From contig CALUHJ010000009.1 of NCBI GenBank assembly GCA_944320415.1, positions 1 to 50,791 of the forward strand: a stretch of 50,791 nucleotides of DNA, read 5' to 3'. How positions within the stretch are numbered: position 1 is the stretch's first letter; the number at the start of each line of letters is the position of its first letter. Both the position numbers and the translations under genes were made by a program. This stretch comes from an uncultured Bacteroidales bacterium. GTDB lineage: Bacteria > Bacteroidota > Bacteroidia > Bacteroidales > P3. The notes beneath the pieces were generated by a model. It worked only from the letters and a program-made list of their open reading frames with translations. It was not told the origin of the DNA and made no database searches. Positions 17,868-26,371 of this stretch are shown here, one piece after another.

Positions 17868-18508
17868 TTCCCCAAATTCAATGGATAAACATAATCTATG
17901 GTCATGAATCCCTTTACCGACGCATCATTCATATAATTCGACAATCTGACGGCCGCGAATGTATTGTCACTCAACTTAATCAAATAGACCTTTCCTGACA
18001 AGGTATAAACAGGAGGCATGGTAGCAGTGTTCACATCCAACCATTTTGAAAGCACCTCATTGACATAACTTTCTGAATATATTATATTGCCGTCCATCAT
18101 TCCGGACATATCGATAACAATCTTCGACCACACATCAGAAACAAAATGATCCTCATTCACATGAGAAATTTTATTCACATCATCCAACGATACAAGATTG
18201 GTCTGCAAGACAGAGCCTCCATTTGTTTTTGCATCGTACCTATGCACTGCGACGTCCCAGTTTGGAGGTTCTGTCCCTACTCCTATACTTACGGTATCAA
18301 TCGTTTTAGTATGAAAATCTATATACGTCCACAGTGAATAGGATGTAGCATCTATATAAACAGTACCCTTGTTACCGTTGACGTCCACAAAACCAAATTC
18401 CGTGTTGTTTTCATTCTGTGGTTCATCGTACACGTCATCAAAAACACCTTCACATGATGGGAATAAAAAAACAGTTATTCCCATCATAAAGACAGAACGG
18501 AAATTCAT
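17855..18508 (-). CDS. hmuY: HmuY-family haem-binding lipoprotein (haemophore)
   Basis: A 217-aa lipoprotein (FPSC, Cys19). The fold signature matches P. gingivalis HmuY: SLWTYIDF near residue 58, NWDVAVHRYD at 83-92, a Y-L-S-G-K-V-Y segment near 168-175 and a DYVYPL ending. Aligned by eye to HmuY, the two haem-ligand histidines (His134 and His166 there) become Asn141 (in DGN) and Thr161. Met137, Met138 and Met164 lie next to those positions, as in HmuY-like proteins of other species that use Met ligands. It should bind haem at the cell surface and pass it to HmuR. Confidence 0.88.
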   Translation of the reverse strand: MNFRSVFMMGITVFLFPSCEGVFDDVYDEPQNENNTEFGFVDVNGNKGTVYIDATSYSLWTYIDFHTKTIDTVSIGVGTEPPNWDVAVHRYDAKTNGGSVLQTNLVSLDDVNKISHVNEDHFVSDVWSKIVIDMSGMMDGNIIYSESYVNEVLSKWLDVNTATMPPVYTLSGKVYLIKLSDNTFAAVRLSNYMNDASVKGFMTIDYVYPLNLGKCQE

Positions 18509-18515
18509 CAGTCAA

Positions 18516-18977
18516 TTATTTTTCGCCTGTGAATTTGGCACATACATCCATAGGCATTGCTCCCGGTTTTACGGCAAAGGTCACTTCCGCTTTATTGTTT
18601 TTAACAAATCCTTTTACAGTCCCGGTATAAGCTACCTGTTCAACGGTTGTATTCACGGCCGTCTCCACCAAGTTATAAGTCACCTGGTCATTTGTGGTAA
18701 CCTTAACATTTTCCACCGAAATTTCCCCAAGTTGCATGGCGCCTTCCCCCACTCCGCCAACCAAGGTGACCTTAACAGTATTGTCGCTTCGTGCATCTAT
18801 TCTGACCTTTGCGTCAAAAGAGCCTTGTTCCTGATTCATAACAGAAAGAGAAATACTTCCTTCATACAAACCTGCAACTGCTTTGGAACAATCAATCGTA
18901 TTTTCCTTTTCTTTGTCCTCACAAGACAAAGCCAACAAAGCGACGAAAATCATTGCAAAAAAAATCCTCAATCTCAT
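18516..18977 (-). CDS. Calycin-like lipoprotein, first gene of the haem operon
   Basis: A 153-aa lipoprotein with a signal peptide ending LLALSC (Cys19) and an acidic start. The rest reads as alternating beta strands (AGLYEGSISLSV, DNTVKVTLVGG, ISVENVKVTT, KNNKAEVTFAV), the pattern of calycin/lipocalin-like barrels common in Bacteroides lipoproteins. Its stop is 7 bp before hmuY, so it leads the operon. P. gingivalis hmu begins with hmuY, so this is an extra member. A second haem- or haemoprotein-binding surface protein is the natural inference; no ligand residues are recognisable. Confidence 0.72.
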   Translation of the reverse strand: MRLRIFFAMIFVALLALSCEDKEKENTIDCSKAVAGLYEGSISLSVMNQEQGSFDAKVRIDARSDNTVKVTLVGGVGEGAMQLGEISVENVKVTTNDQVTYNLVETAVNTTVEQVAYTGTVKGFVKNNKAEVTFAVKPGAMPMDVCAKFTGEK

Positions 18978-19014
18978 AATTCACTTTTTTGATTATACCA
19001 TAAAATTTTCATCT

Positions 19015-19046
19015 GCAAAATTATGAGGGCAAAGAAAGTCCCACAA
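19015..19046 (-). promoter_or_regulatory. Promoter of the haem (hmu) operon
   Basis: Minus-strand TAATTTTGC (19015-19023) fits TAnnTTTGC, with a TTG -33 box at 19044-19046 and a 20-nt spacer, 38 bp upstream of the first gene. Iron control is expected, but I cannot point to a certain Fur site. Confidence 0.68.
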
Positions 19047-19113
19047 TACCCAAAAAAGAGTATTTTAAAGGCTGTAAAATAATTGTAAATAATCTCTTGT
19101 GAGTAATTACAAG

Positions 19114-21210
19114 CTAGGAAATACGCGAAAAATCTTTCTGTACTTGCTGCCCAAACAACTGTTTGCGCAGCAAGACATTCCTTTCCAAAACCAACTGCGG
19201 GTCTTCCTGAATTATTTTTATCGCCAACTCTCTGGCCTGAACCAACATAAGGTTGTCCTTCACTATATCGGCTATCTTCAAATCCAACACGCCGCTCTGC
19301 TGCGTTCCGGCAACATCTCCGGGTCCCCTTAGTTTCAGATCTGCGTCAGCTATTTCAAAGCCGTTATTGGTTCTGCACATGGTTTCTATCCTGAAACGGG
19401 CCTCCGTCGTCAGTTCATGCTTCGTCCTAAGTATGCAGTAACTCTGCTGTGCACCTCTTCCCACCCTGCCTCTCAACTGATGCAATTGAGCCAAGCCGAA
19501 CCGCTCCGCATTCTCTATGACCATAACGGTTGCATTGGGCACATCCACTCCAACCTCTATAACCGTGGTGGCAACCATTATATCGGTTATGCCTCGTTTG
19601 AACCTGTCCATCTCATACTCCTTGGTCTGCGAATCCATCTGCCCGTGAACTATGCTTATCTGATACTCTGGCAACGGGAAGTTATCCGCTATCACATCGT
19701 AACCGTCCATAAGGTCCTTCAAGTCGAGTTTCTCATTTTCATGTATCAAAGGATACACTACGTATATCTGTCTGCCTTCGGCTATCTGTTGACGCATGAA
19801 CACAAACAAATCATGCGTATCCTTTTCATATATGTGCAGAGTCTTTACAGGCTTACGGCCAGGCGGCAACTCGTCTATCACGGACGTATCCAAATCGCCG
19901 TAAACGGTCATGGCCAGAGTACGCGGTATGGGCGTTGCTGTCATGACCAACACATGAGGAGCAATGGTATTCTTGCGCCACATCTTAGACCTTTGCTCAA
20001 CTCCGAAACGATGCTGTTCATCTATCACCGCCAGGCCGAGATTTGAGAAAATGACATTATCCTCCAATATGGCATGAGTACCTATCAATATGTCTATATT
20101 ACCTTCTGACAAGTCTTTCAACAATCCTCTTCTTTCCTTCTGTCTTGTAGAACCGGTCAGAAGAGAAACCCTCACCGGCATATCTTTCAGAAAGTTCATC
20201 ACGCTGTTGTAGTGCTGCTGAGCCAACAACTCGGTAGGTGCAAGTATGGCAGACTGATAACCGTTGTCTTTGGCTATAAGCATGCAAAGCAGTGCCACAA
20301 GAGTCTTGCCGCTACCGACATCCCCTTGTAACAAACGGTTCATCTGATGAGAGGAACGCATGTCGTTGCGTATCTCCTTGACTACTCTCTGCTGTGCAGA
20401 GGTAAGAGCAAAAGGCAAATGGTTGTAATAGAATTCATTGAAACTGTCCCCTACTTTTGAGAAAACGAAACCTATACTATTATGGGTATTACGGCTTTTA
20501 TTGTATTGGTGTTCCAACTGCATGTAAAACAGCTCCTCAAACTTAAGCCTTATCTTTGCGAAGGCCAAATGCTCGTCACTCTGAGGAAAATGTATCTGCT
20601 CAAATGCCTTCTGCCTTGATATGAGATTGTAGGTCGAAAGTATGTAAGCAGGAAGTGTTTCCTCTATCCTTCTGTCACACAACAGCAACAGTTCCAATAC
20701 ATACCTTGCAATTGTCTTGGAATTGATGAAGCTGTTCTTCATCCTTTCGGTCGTGATGTACATAGGGAAAAGAACCTGCCGTAAACCTTTTTTGTGGGCT
20801 TCAAGGGTTTCAAACTCAGGATGAGCGAAGTTAAACGAACCATTAAACAAAGTAGGTTTGCCAAAGATTACATAAGTCCTGCCTATGACGAAACTGTCGT
20901 TTATCCATTTCAACCCACGGAAAAATACAAGATCTATCACCGCCGTTTCATCTGCAAGACGAACCACAAGCCTCTGACCCTTACCTTGCACAAGTTCCTT
21001 TCCGACAACCCTACCGACAACCTGAATGTAAACATCATCACTGCAAATATCCCTTATCTTGACATATTTTGTCTTGTCAACATAACGATACGGATAATAC
21101 TCAAGCAAATCGCCGAACGTAAAGATGCCCAGTTCTTTATTCAGTATCCCGGCTCTCTTCTCCCCTACGCCTTTCAAATATTCTATCCTGGTACTTAGAA
21201 AACCGTCCAT
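19114..21210 (-). CDS. recG: ATP-dependent DNA helicase RecG
   Basis: A 698-aa protein (family about 690). It remodels stalled replication forks and branch-migrates Holliday junctions. The N-terminal wedge/OB domain covers about residues 1-200 (YLKGVGEKRA at the start). Walker A is QGDVGSGKT, the DEAH-type box is DEQH, and the motif VI region reads HQLRGRVGRG. The conserved C-terminal block GPGDVAGTQQSG is intact. Monocistronic with its own -7 box. No strong hairpin is seen between its stop and the hmu promoter. Confidence 0.97.
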   Translation of the reverse strand: MDGFLSTRIEYLKGVGEKRAGILNKELGIFTFGDLLEYYPYRYVDKTKYVKIRDICSDDVYIQVVGRVVGKELVQGKGQRLVVRLADETAVIDLVFFRGLKWINDSFVIGRTYVIFGKPTLFNGSFNFAHPEFETLEAHKKGLRQVLFPMYITTERMKNSFINSKTIARYVLELLLLCDRRIEETLPAYILSTYNLISRQKAFEQIHFPQSDEHLAFAKIRLKFEELFYMQLEHQYNKSRNTHNSIGFVFSKVGDSFNEFYYNHLPFALTSAQQRVVKEIRNDMRSSHQMNRLLQGDVGSGKTLVALLCMLIAKDNGYQSAILAPTELLAQQHYNSVMNFLKDMPVRVSLLTGSTRQKERRGLLKDLSEGNIDILIGTHAILEDNVIFSNLGLAVIDEQHRFGVEQRSKMWRKNTIAPHVLVMTATPIPRTLAMTVYGDLDTSVIDELPPGRKPVKTLHIYEKDTHDLFVFMRQQIAEGRQIYVVYPLIHENEKLDLKDLMDGYDVIADNFPLPEYQISIVHGQMDSQTKEYEMDRFKRGITDIMVATTVIEVGVDVPNATVMVIENAERFGLAQLHQLRGRVGRGAQQSYCILRTKHELTTEARFRIETMCRTNNGFEIADADLKLRGPGDVAGTQQSGVLDLKIADIVKDNLMLVQARELAIKIIQEDPQLVLERNVLLRKQLFGQQVQKDFSRIS

Positions 21211-21235
21211 GCCCGTATCTATTGATATTCCAAAT

Positions 21236-21244
21236 GCAAATATA
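21236..21244 (-). promoter_or_regulatory. -7 promoter box of recG
   Basis: Minus-strand TATATTTGC, 26 bp upstream of the recG ATG. The terminator of the upstream gene starts immediately behind it, so the -33 region lies inside the terminator stem; no good -33 box is visible. Confidence 0.62.
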
Positions 21245-21245
21245 C

Positions 21246-21274
21246 AAAAAAGGGCATTCCCTAAGGGATGCCCT
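21246..21274 (-). terminator. Rho-independent terminator of the 808-aa T9SS gene
   Basis: A 10-bp stem with one bulged base (21251-21261 with 21265-21274) and a 3-nt loop is followed in minus-strand RNA by a run of six U (A-tract from 21246). It lies 20 bp beyond the stop. Confidence 0.82.
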
Positions 21275-21294
21275 GTAATGATTTTATAACGCTA

Positions 21295-23721
21295 TTATTG
21301 AACGATTATCTTTTCACTCTTGACGCTCTTGCCGTTGCTTACCTTTATCACGTATGCTCCGGCTGAAACGCCGTCCAAAGTGAAGCTGTTGTCCGTCGTT
21401 GAGTAAACCTTCTGTCCCAAGGCATTGTAAACCTCAACCTCTATCGCACCCTGTGCCGATATGTTTACCCTGCGTCCGGTGTTGCTTACCCGGATAAGAT
21501 TCTCTACTGCCTCGGCATCTTCCAACGATACGTTCTTCTCGCCTATCAACAACTTGAACCTCTCTGCATTCTCCCCGCTCGCTATGTCCGTAGTGTAAAC
21601 CATGCCTTCGGTCAACTCCACCTCCTCATCTCCGTCTATCAAGGTTGCACTGTATCCCTCAGGTATCGCATCGGCAACTATCTCTACCGTGCGGGCCTCT
21701 CCGCTCTTTATGTTCATAGTCGCGTAATACGGCATCGTTGCTATCTCCTCCTTGCAAAGGTTTATGCCCTCGGTTACGAAATAAGGCTCTGCAACACTGC
21801 CGTCGCCAAACATCTTGTTAGCGTCGAATATGTCATACTCCTCGCTTGCCAAATCATTCTGACATATCATAACGGGAACCTTGTAACCGTCCGTAGAAAC
21901 AGACACCTGTACATATTCCCTTTCCCTTGCAACAGTCTTGGCTTCCGTGGAAGGATAGCCGACCATTTGAGAAGGTTGGAAAGTGATGCTGCTATTACCT
22001 TCCTTCATGTTGACAAAGAAACCTTCGCCGACAGGAACAGTTGTCGGTATTGTCTCTTGTGTATTAAAGCTCGTGCCATTATAAAGATAAACTATTCTTC
22101 CCTGGATTCTACCTGTATTATCATTGACAAACTTAGCCACTTCCAACTTTCCCAAATAAGGGTTTGCCAAGGCCATCCAATAACCGTTGCCATTAAGGGA
22201 GCCCTGAATATCTTTTGTAACGACAATGTTTTTTTCGATATGACTGCCATCTGTTTCGGCCGTTACCTCACCGTCATTTTCCGGCCATACGAATATGCCG
22301 TTACCTCTTGAAACCGTATCATGCACCTGGGAATTCCAATGCAGGAAGTGATCCTCACTCCATGCGTTGGACGCATAATCGAAAGGCAATGCCCAAATGT
22401 CATAATCAACATTTGCAAGCGGTGATACACTCTCCACATTCGGAAAGCCAACAAAATTCCATTCATTGCCCGAAAGATTTTTCTTTACCTTTACATTGGT
22501 TATTTCCCTCTCGTCCCCGCACAACAAAAGATTTGCTCCGTCTTCTATCGTTGTCCAGCCTTCATCCGTCACAATCACATCTGCATAAGCAGGAATTATC
22601 ATTGTTTCGCCTCTCGGTATATCCAACTGATGACGTATGTGTATTTCCTGCAATATAGAAGGATAGTAGGAATAACCTCCCCAGGTAGAATCATTTCTGA
22701 ACGAACCGTCCCTGGTCGTGTACATAAGTTCGCCTCTGTTAAGACTGATAGTTGTATCATTCAAAAGGAAAAAAGACGGCACATCCATTCCATAATTAAG
22801 AGAATCCACAAGTTGCGAATATGTAAAGTCCGTCGTTTCTTGAGAATAACAGTTTACAGGAATATCGTTTGCCACATTGGCAGTTGCGGAAACAGGCATA
22901 TGAGCCAGAGTCTTGGCATAACAATGTTTTATTGTCACATTACCTTGATCCGCACGCAATACATTGGCTATGGCCGACATCGTTCCGGGATGTCCTTCCA
23001 GGCCCACCGTCAAACCCTGAAAAACACTGTCTTGTACCAATGAAGACCACCAACAAGACTCTATCACTGTCGTGTCTGAGTTATCTGAATTGTCAACAAG
23101 TCCGACTATACCCGCTACCGCATTAGGATGATAGCCTCCATAAGCGGCCGAGCAATTGTATATTTTACCTTTTTTCATATAACCAACTATTCCTCCCCCA
23201 CCTTTGGAATCCTGAAGTTCAACAGTATCAGTCACGGTAATGGAAGCAACCGAACTAAAACGTATAGTACCGCCGTCCATAAATCCTGCTATTCCTCCGG
23301 TGTTCTTTCCATTGTAAATTCCTATATAGCTCAACATGACATGATCGATAAGACCTCCTTCCTTCAGATGGGAAGTAATTATACCTGAATTGTCCAATAC
23401 GCCCTTAACGGTGACATTATGCACCACAAGATTTTTCACCGTTCCGCTTATAGGAGGGAAAAGTGGAGATTGCCTGTCGAATCTACACCCTATACCATTG
23501 CCATTGCCGTCATAGCTTCCAGTAAACTCTGTCATATCAAGGCTTCTAACAGAATCAAACAGCGTAAAAGAAGCCATTTGTATATAATTGCCATCCGGAG
23601 ACATTGCCCAAAAATCCTCTTCATTCCAAATAGTATCCGGGACACTCTCTTGCTGCGAATAGACAAAAGAAACACAGAACGACATAGTCATACACAAAAA
23701 AACTCTTGTAATTTTTTTCAT
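21295..23721 (-). CDS. Large T9SS-exported surface protein with GLUG-like repeats
   Basis: An 808-aa protein with a signal peptide (cleavage near VYSQ). The N-terminal third is a run of short beta-turn repeats (GGIAGFMDGGTI, GGIVGYMKKGKI, AGIVGLVD) resembling GLUG motifs of adhesin-like beta-helix proteins. A middle module with RGNGIFVW, YWMALANPYLGKLEVAKF and GEGFFVNM is shared with the 723-aa neighbour. A T9SS type A domain ends SEKIIVQ. The last ~207 residues are nearly identical to the neighbour's. Probably a surface-exposed adhesin or matrix protein; ligand unknown. It has an unusually strong Shine-Dalgarno sequence and its own promoter. Confidence 0.83.
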   Translation of the reverse strand: MKKITRVFLCMTMSFCVSFVYSQQESVPDTIWNEEDFWAMSPDGNYIQMASFTLFDSVRSLDMTEFTGSYDGNGNGIGCRFDRQSPLFPPISGTVKNLVVHNVTVKGVLDNSGIITSHLKEGGLIDHVMLSYIGIYNGKNTGGIAGFMDGGTIRFSSVASITVTDTVELQDSKGGGGIVGYMKKGKIYNCSAAYGGYHPNAVAGIVGLVDNSDNSDTTVIESCWWSSLVQDSVFQGLTVGLEGHPGTMSAIANVLRADQGNVTIKHCYAKTLAHMPVSATANVANDIPVNCYSQETTDFTYSQLVDSLNYGMDVPSFFLLNDTTISLNRGELMYTTRDGSFRNDSTWGGYSYYPSILQEIHIRHQLDIPRGETMIIPAYADVIVTDEGWTTIEDGANLLLCGDEREITNVKVKKNLSGNEWNFVGFPNVESVSPLANVDYDIWALPFDYASNAWSEDHFLHWNSQVHDTVSRGNGIFVWPENDGEVTAETDGSHIEKNIVVTKDIQGSLNGNGYWMALANPYLGKLEVAKFVNDNTGRIQGRIVYLYNGTSFNTQETIPTTVPVGEGFFVNMKEGNSSITFQPSQMVGYPSTEAKTVAREREYVQVSVSTDGYKVPVMICQNDLASEEYDIFDANKMFGDGSVAEPYFVTEGINLCKEEIATMPYYATMNIKSGEARTVEIVADAIPEGYSATLIDGDEEVELTEGMVYTTDIASGENAERFKLLIGEKNVSLEDAEAVENLIRVSNTGRRVNISAQGAIEVEVYNALGQKVYSTTDNSFTLDGVSAGAYVIKVSNGKSVKSEKIIVQ
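21297..21940 (-). repeat. Direct repeat copy A (3' end of the 808-aa T9SS gene)
   Basis: About 640 bp almost identical to copy B at 23855-24498, offset 2558 bp, same orientation. The encoded ~207 C-terminal residues differ at only three positions (Val/Ile, Val/Ala, Ser/Asn). Upstream of it the two genes are clearly more divergent, which points to recent duplication or gene conversion limited to the 3' end. Confidence 0.9.
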
Positions 23722-23727
23722 AACACA

Positions 23728-23733
23728 CCTCCT
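23728..23733 (-). promoter_or_regulatory. Strong Shine-Dalgarno sequence of the 808-aa gene
   Basis: Minus-strand AGGAGG lies 6 nt before the ATG at 23721, within an A/G-rich run. Bacteroidota genes generally lack such sites, and the other genes I inspected here have only weak A-rich leaders. Confidence 0.7.
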
Positions 23734-23754
23734 TTTTTATACATATTTATACAT

Positions 23755-23763
23755 GCAAATATA
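23755..23763 (-). promoter_or_regulatory. -7 promoter box of the 808-aa T9SS gene
   Basis: Minus-strand TATATTTGC, 34 bp upstream of the ATG. The nearest TTG (23780-23782) leaves only a 16-nt spacer, shorter than usual. Confidence 0.6.
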
Positions 23764-23783
23764 CATATAAATTGTTTCACAAA

Positions 23784-23818
23784 GAAAAAGAGGAACATTC
23801 CATGTAGAAATGTTCCTC
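23784..23818 (-). terminator. Rho-independent terminator of the 723-aa T9SS gene
   Basis: A perfect 10-bp stem (23790-23799 with 23809-23818) with a 9-nt loop, followed in minus-strand RNA by five U. It separates the 723-aa gene from the promoter of the 808-aa gene. Confidence 0.8.
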
Positions 23819-23852
23819 CCATAATGATTTGATGACGCTATATTATCTCTCT

Positions 23853-26024
23853 CTATTGAACGATTATCTTTTCGCTCTTGACGCTCTTGCCGTTGCTTAC
23901 CTTTATCACGTATGCTCCGGCTGAAACTCCGTCCAAAGTAAAATTGTTGTCTGTCGTTGAGTAAACCTTCTGTCCCAAGGCATTGTAAACCTCAGCCTCT
24001 ATCGCGCCCTGTGCCGATATGTTTACCCTGCGTCCGGTGTTGCTTACCCGGATAAGGTTCTCTACCGCCTCGGCATCTTCCAACGATACGTTCTTCTCGC
24101 CTATCAACAACTTGAATCTCTCTGCATTCTCTCCGCTCGCTATGTCAGTAGTGTAAACCATGCCTTCGGTCAACTCTATCTCCTCATCTCCGTCTATCAA
24201 GGTTGCACTGTATCCCTCAGGTATCGCATCGGCAACTATCTCAACCGTGCGAGCCTCTCCGCTCTTTATGTTCATAGTTGCGTAATACGGCATCGTTGCT
24301 ATCTCCTCCTTGCAAAGGTTTATGCCCTCGGTTACAAAATAAGGCTCTGCAACACTGCCGTCTCCGAACATCTTGTTGGCGTCGAATATGTCATACTCCT
24401 CACTTGCCAAATCATTCTGACATATCATAACGGGAACCTTGTAACCGTCCGTAGAAACAGATACCTGTACATATTCCTTCTCCCTTTTGACAGTCTTAGG
24501 GTTATTAACTTCTGTATAATTATAAATTTGATTAGGTGTAAAGGTTATTTGATTGGCACCATCTGCCATATTCACAAAGAATCCTTCGCCGACAGAAACA
24601 TTACCTGATTGTTTAAAAGTGAAAGAATTACCTCCATACGTATAAACACCCTGTCCTTGAATATTGGCGATGTTAGTATTATTATCATTGACAAACTTAG
24701 CCACTTCCAGAAGTCCAGTATAAGGATTGGCCAAGGCCATCCAACGACCCTCCGCCGCAGTTACACTTCCTGTAATATCATGTGATACCGTTATCTCATC
24801 CTCCATGTAACCGTTAGATGTGGAAATCACCGTATCATTCGTATCCAACCAAACAAAGATACCGTTGCCTCTTGCCAAAGCATCTCCGGCATGCAAGAAC
24901 TCCGTACTCCAGTTATTCTGACTGTAATCGAACGGCAACGCCCATACATCCGGCATATCCTCTGCCGCCAAAGGATTAATATTCTCACTGTTTGCAAAAC
25001 CTATAAAGTTCCAGCGACCTGCTATTAGATTCTTCTTTATGGTAACATTACCGCTGGTATTTATACCCGGAACAGTCATTTTATCATTCTCTATCGTAAA
25101 TGAAGCCTCCTGTTGACGAGCGGTCATATTATTTGGAGTACTACTAATATTCATCACAATATACACTCTATTGCCGTCACTTCCATCAATTACAAAATTC
25201 ATTCCTGCCGCAGACGATGCATCCGCTCCATCAGCGAAATTGGCAGTATAACTTCTATTGCCTGCCGCAGTAGAGAAATACTCTCCAATATACAATGCAT
25301 AGTCCTTATCTGTCGTTGTCACAAACAAATCGCAATCCACTATACACCTTGCCAAGTTAATAGTTGATGGTTTAGCATCATAACGAGGCAGGAATCCAAG
25401 AAAACCTCCTAAATAAATTTTAGCTCTTTTACTTGAAAAAGAAATATTTATATTAATTGTTCCGGACACCTCACAATCATTCATCGTCAAAACAACGTTT
25501 TCACCCTTAGTAGTACCTATTAGTCCGCCAATATAATAGTACGTTTCCGTAGTTCTTGTATACAACATATCCATACTTACCTTGCAATTATTCAATGTAA
25601 CAGTATCTGACACAATTGCAATAAAAGGTGAAAAGTCTACCTCATTATATGTAAAATTTGTCAGATCATCCCGAACAATAACACTGTCTATAACAACATT
25701 ATTAAACACTGACGTTCCCGATACTTGTTTAAAAAGAGCGCATTTTCTCTGCACATTTTCTGCAAACTTTATCTTGTGTCCGTTTCCATCGTAAGTGATA
25801 TTGTTCAATATACTCGCATTATAAGTTTCATTGCTCGTTATTGTTATATCACCATCCTGTACATAACTGTTATTGCCTTCAATTGCCCAAAACTTGTCTT
25901 CACTGTCAACTATTCTGCGGCCCTCTTCATCGGTAGTCCACTGTATTTGCTCGCCTTGCGCAAAAGCAGAGAAAGAAAAGAACAAACCGAATGCAAGCAT
26001 CAACAATACTTTAATACTTCTCAT
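23853..26024 (-). CDS. T9SS-exported surface protein, paralogue of the 808-aa neighbour
   Basis: A 723-aa protein with a signal peptide (FSAFAQ) and an N-terminal beta-repeat region (about 50-270) of GGLIGTTKGENV and GGFLGFLPRY type. The middle module (RGNGIFVW, RWMALANPYTGLLEVAKF, GEGFFVNM) and the T9SS type A C-terminus (VYNALGQKVYS to SEKIIVQ) are shared with the downstream paralogue. The start follows the stop of the 82-aa gene by 3 bp, so the two are co-transcribed, probably from the promoter next to the G13/C13 tract. Function unknown beyond surface display. Confidence 0.83.
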   Translation of the reverse strand: MRSIKVLLMLAFGLFFSFSAFAQGEQIQWTTDEEGRRIVDSEDKFWAIEGNNSYVQDGDITITSNETYNASILNNITYDGNGHKIKFAENVQRKCALFKQVSGTSVFNNVVIDSVIVRDDLTNFTYNEVDFSPFIAIVSDTVTLNNCKVSMDMLYTRTTETYYYIGGLIGTTKGENVVLTMNDCEVSGTININISFSSKRAKIYLGGFLGFLPRYDAKPSTINLARCIVDCDLFVTTTDKDYALYIGEYFSTAAGNRSYTANFADGADASSAAGMNFVIDGSDGNRVYIVMNISSTPNNMTARQQEASFTIENDKMTVPGINTSGNVTIKKNLIAGRWNFIGFANSENINPLAAEDMPDVWALPFDYSQNNWSTEFLHAGDALARGNGIFVWLDTNDTVISTSNGYMEDEITVSHDITGSVTAAEGRWMALANPYTGLLEVAKFVNDNNTNIANIQGQGVYTYGGNSFTFKQSGNVSVGEGFFVNMADGANQITFTPNQIYNYTEVNNPKTVKREKEYVQVSVSTDGYKVPVMICQNDLASEEYDIFDANKMFGDGSVAEPYFVTEGINLCKEEIATMPYYATMNIKSGEARTVEIVADAIPEGYSATLIDGDEEIELTEGMVYTTDIASGENAERFKLLIGEKNVSLEDAEAVENLIRVSNTGRRVNISAQGAIEAEVYNALGQKVYSTTDNNFTLDGVSAGAYVIKVSNGKSVKSEKIIVQ
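23855..24498 (-). repeat. Direct repeat copy B (3' end of the 723-aa T9SS gene)
   Basis: Partner of copy A at 21297-21940. Such long, near-identical direct repeats allow RecA-dependent deletion of the 2.56 kb between them, which would fuse the 723-aa N-terminal region to the 808-aa gene's tail. Confidence 0.9.
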
Positions 26025-26027
26025 GGC

Positions 26028-26276
26028 CTATTCTCCCTTCTTTTTGCTGTTCATATACAATTTGGCTCCGGTTACACAGCCCAACATCGACAAAAGCAAC
26101 AATGTGGCAGAACCCACAGGTGCACCACCTTTGACGGTGTTGTTTTCCGTCTTGTTTGGATTGTCGTTAAAATTAGAACTGCCAAAAGGCTTTGGCGGTG
26201 TTTGCGCCTCAACATCGCAAACAAACACCGAACATACGGCAAATGCCGCAATCAATAATAGCTTTTTAATTTTCAT
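26028..26276 (-). CDS. Small secreted protein with a PID-CTERM-like membrane tail
   Basis: An 82-aa protein with a signal peptide (to VEAQ, residue 25), a short Pro/Asn-rich linker and a C-terminal tripartite tail: GGAPVGSATLL motif, hydrophobic helix and NSKKKGE basic end. This resembles short Bacteroidota proteins with a GxPxGG-type sorting signal followed by a helix and basic end (compare PID-CTERM). It is first in the unit with the 723-aa T9SS protein. It may be a small envelope-anchored partner; no enzyme motif is present. Confidence 0.65.
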   Translation of the reverse strand: MKIKKLLLIAAFAVCSVFVCDVEAQTPPKPFGSSNFNDNPNKTENNTVKGGAPVGSATLLLLSMLGCVTGAKLYMNSKKKGE

Positions 26277-26338
26277 CTTTTTTTTAATTTGTTATTTACA
26301 TCATACGTTTACTATAAATAAATGATAATTCTAAAAAC

Positions 26339-26347
26339 GCAAAGATA
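26339..26347 (-). promoter_or_regulatory. -7 promoter box of the 82-aa/723-aa operon
   Basis: Minus-strand TATCTTTGC, 62 bp upstream of the ATG. The expected -33 position (about 26367-26371) directly abuts the G13/C13 tract. Confidence 0.65.
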
Positions 26348-26371
26348 TCACTTTTTTTTACTCAGTAAGTA

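Noticed and set aside
19060..19082. AT-only 7-bp stem (TATTTTA/TAAAATA) as recG terminator
   Set aside because: It is too weak and not followed by a T-run; no confident recG terminator is visible.
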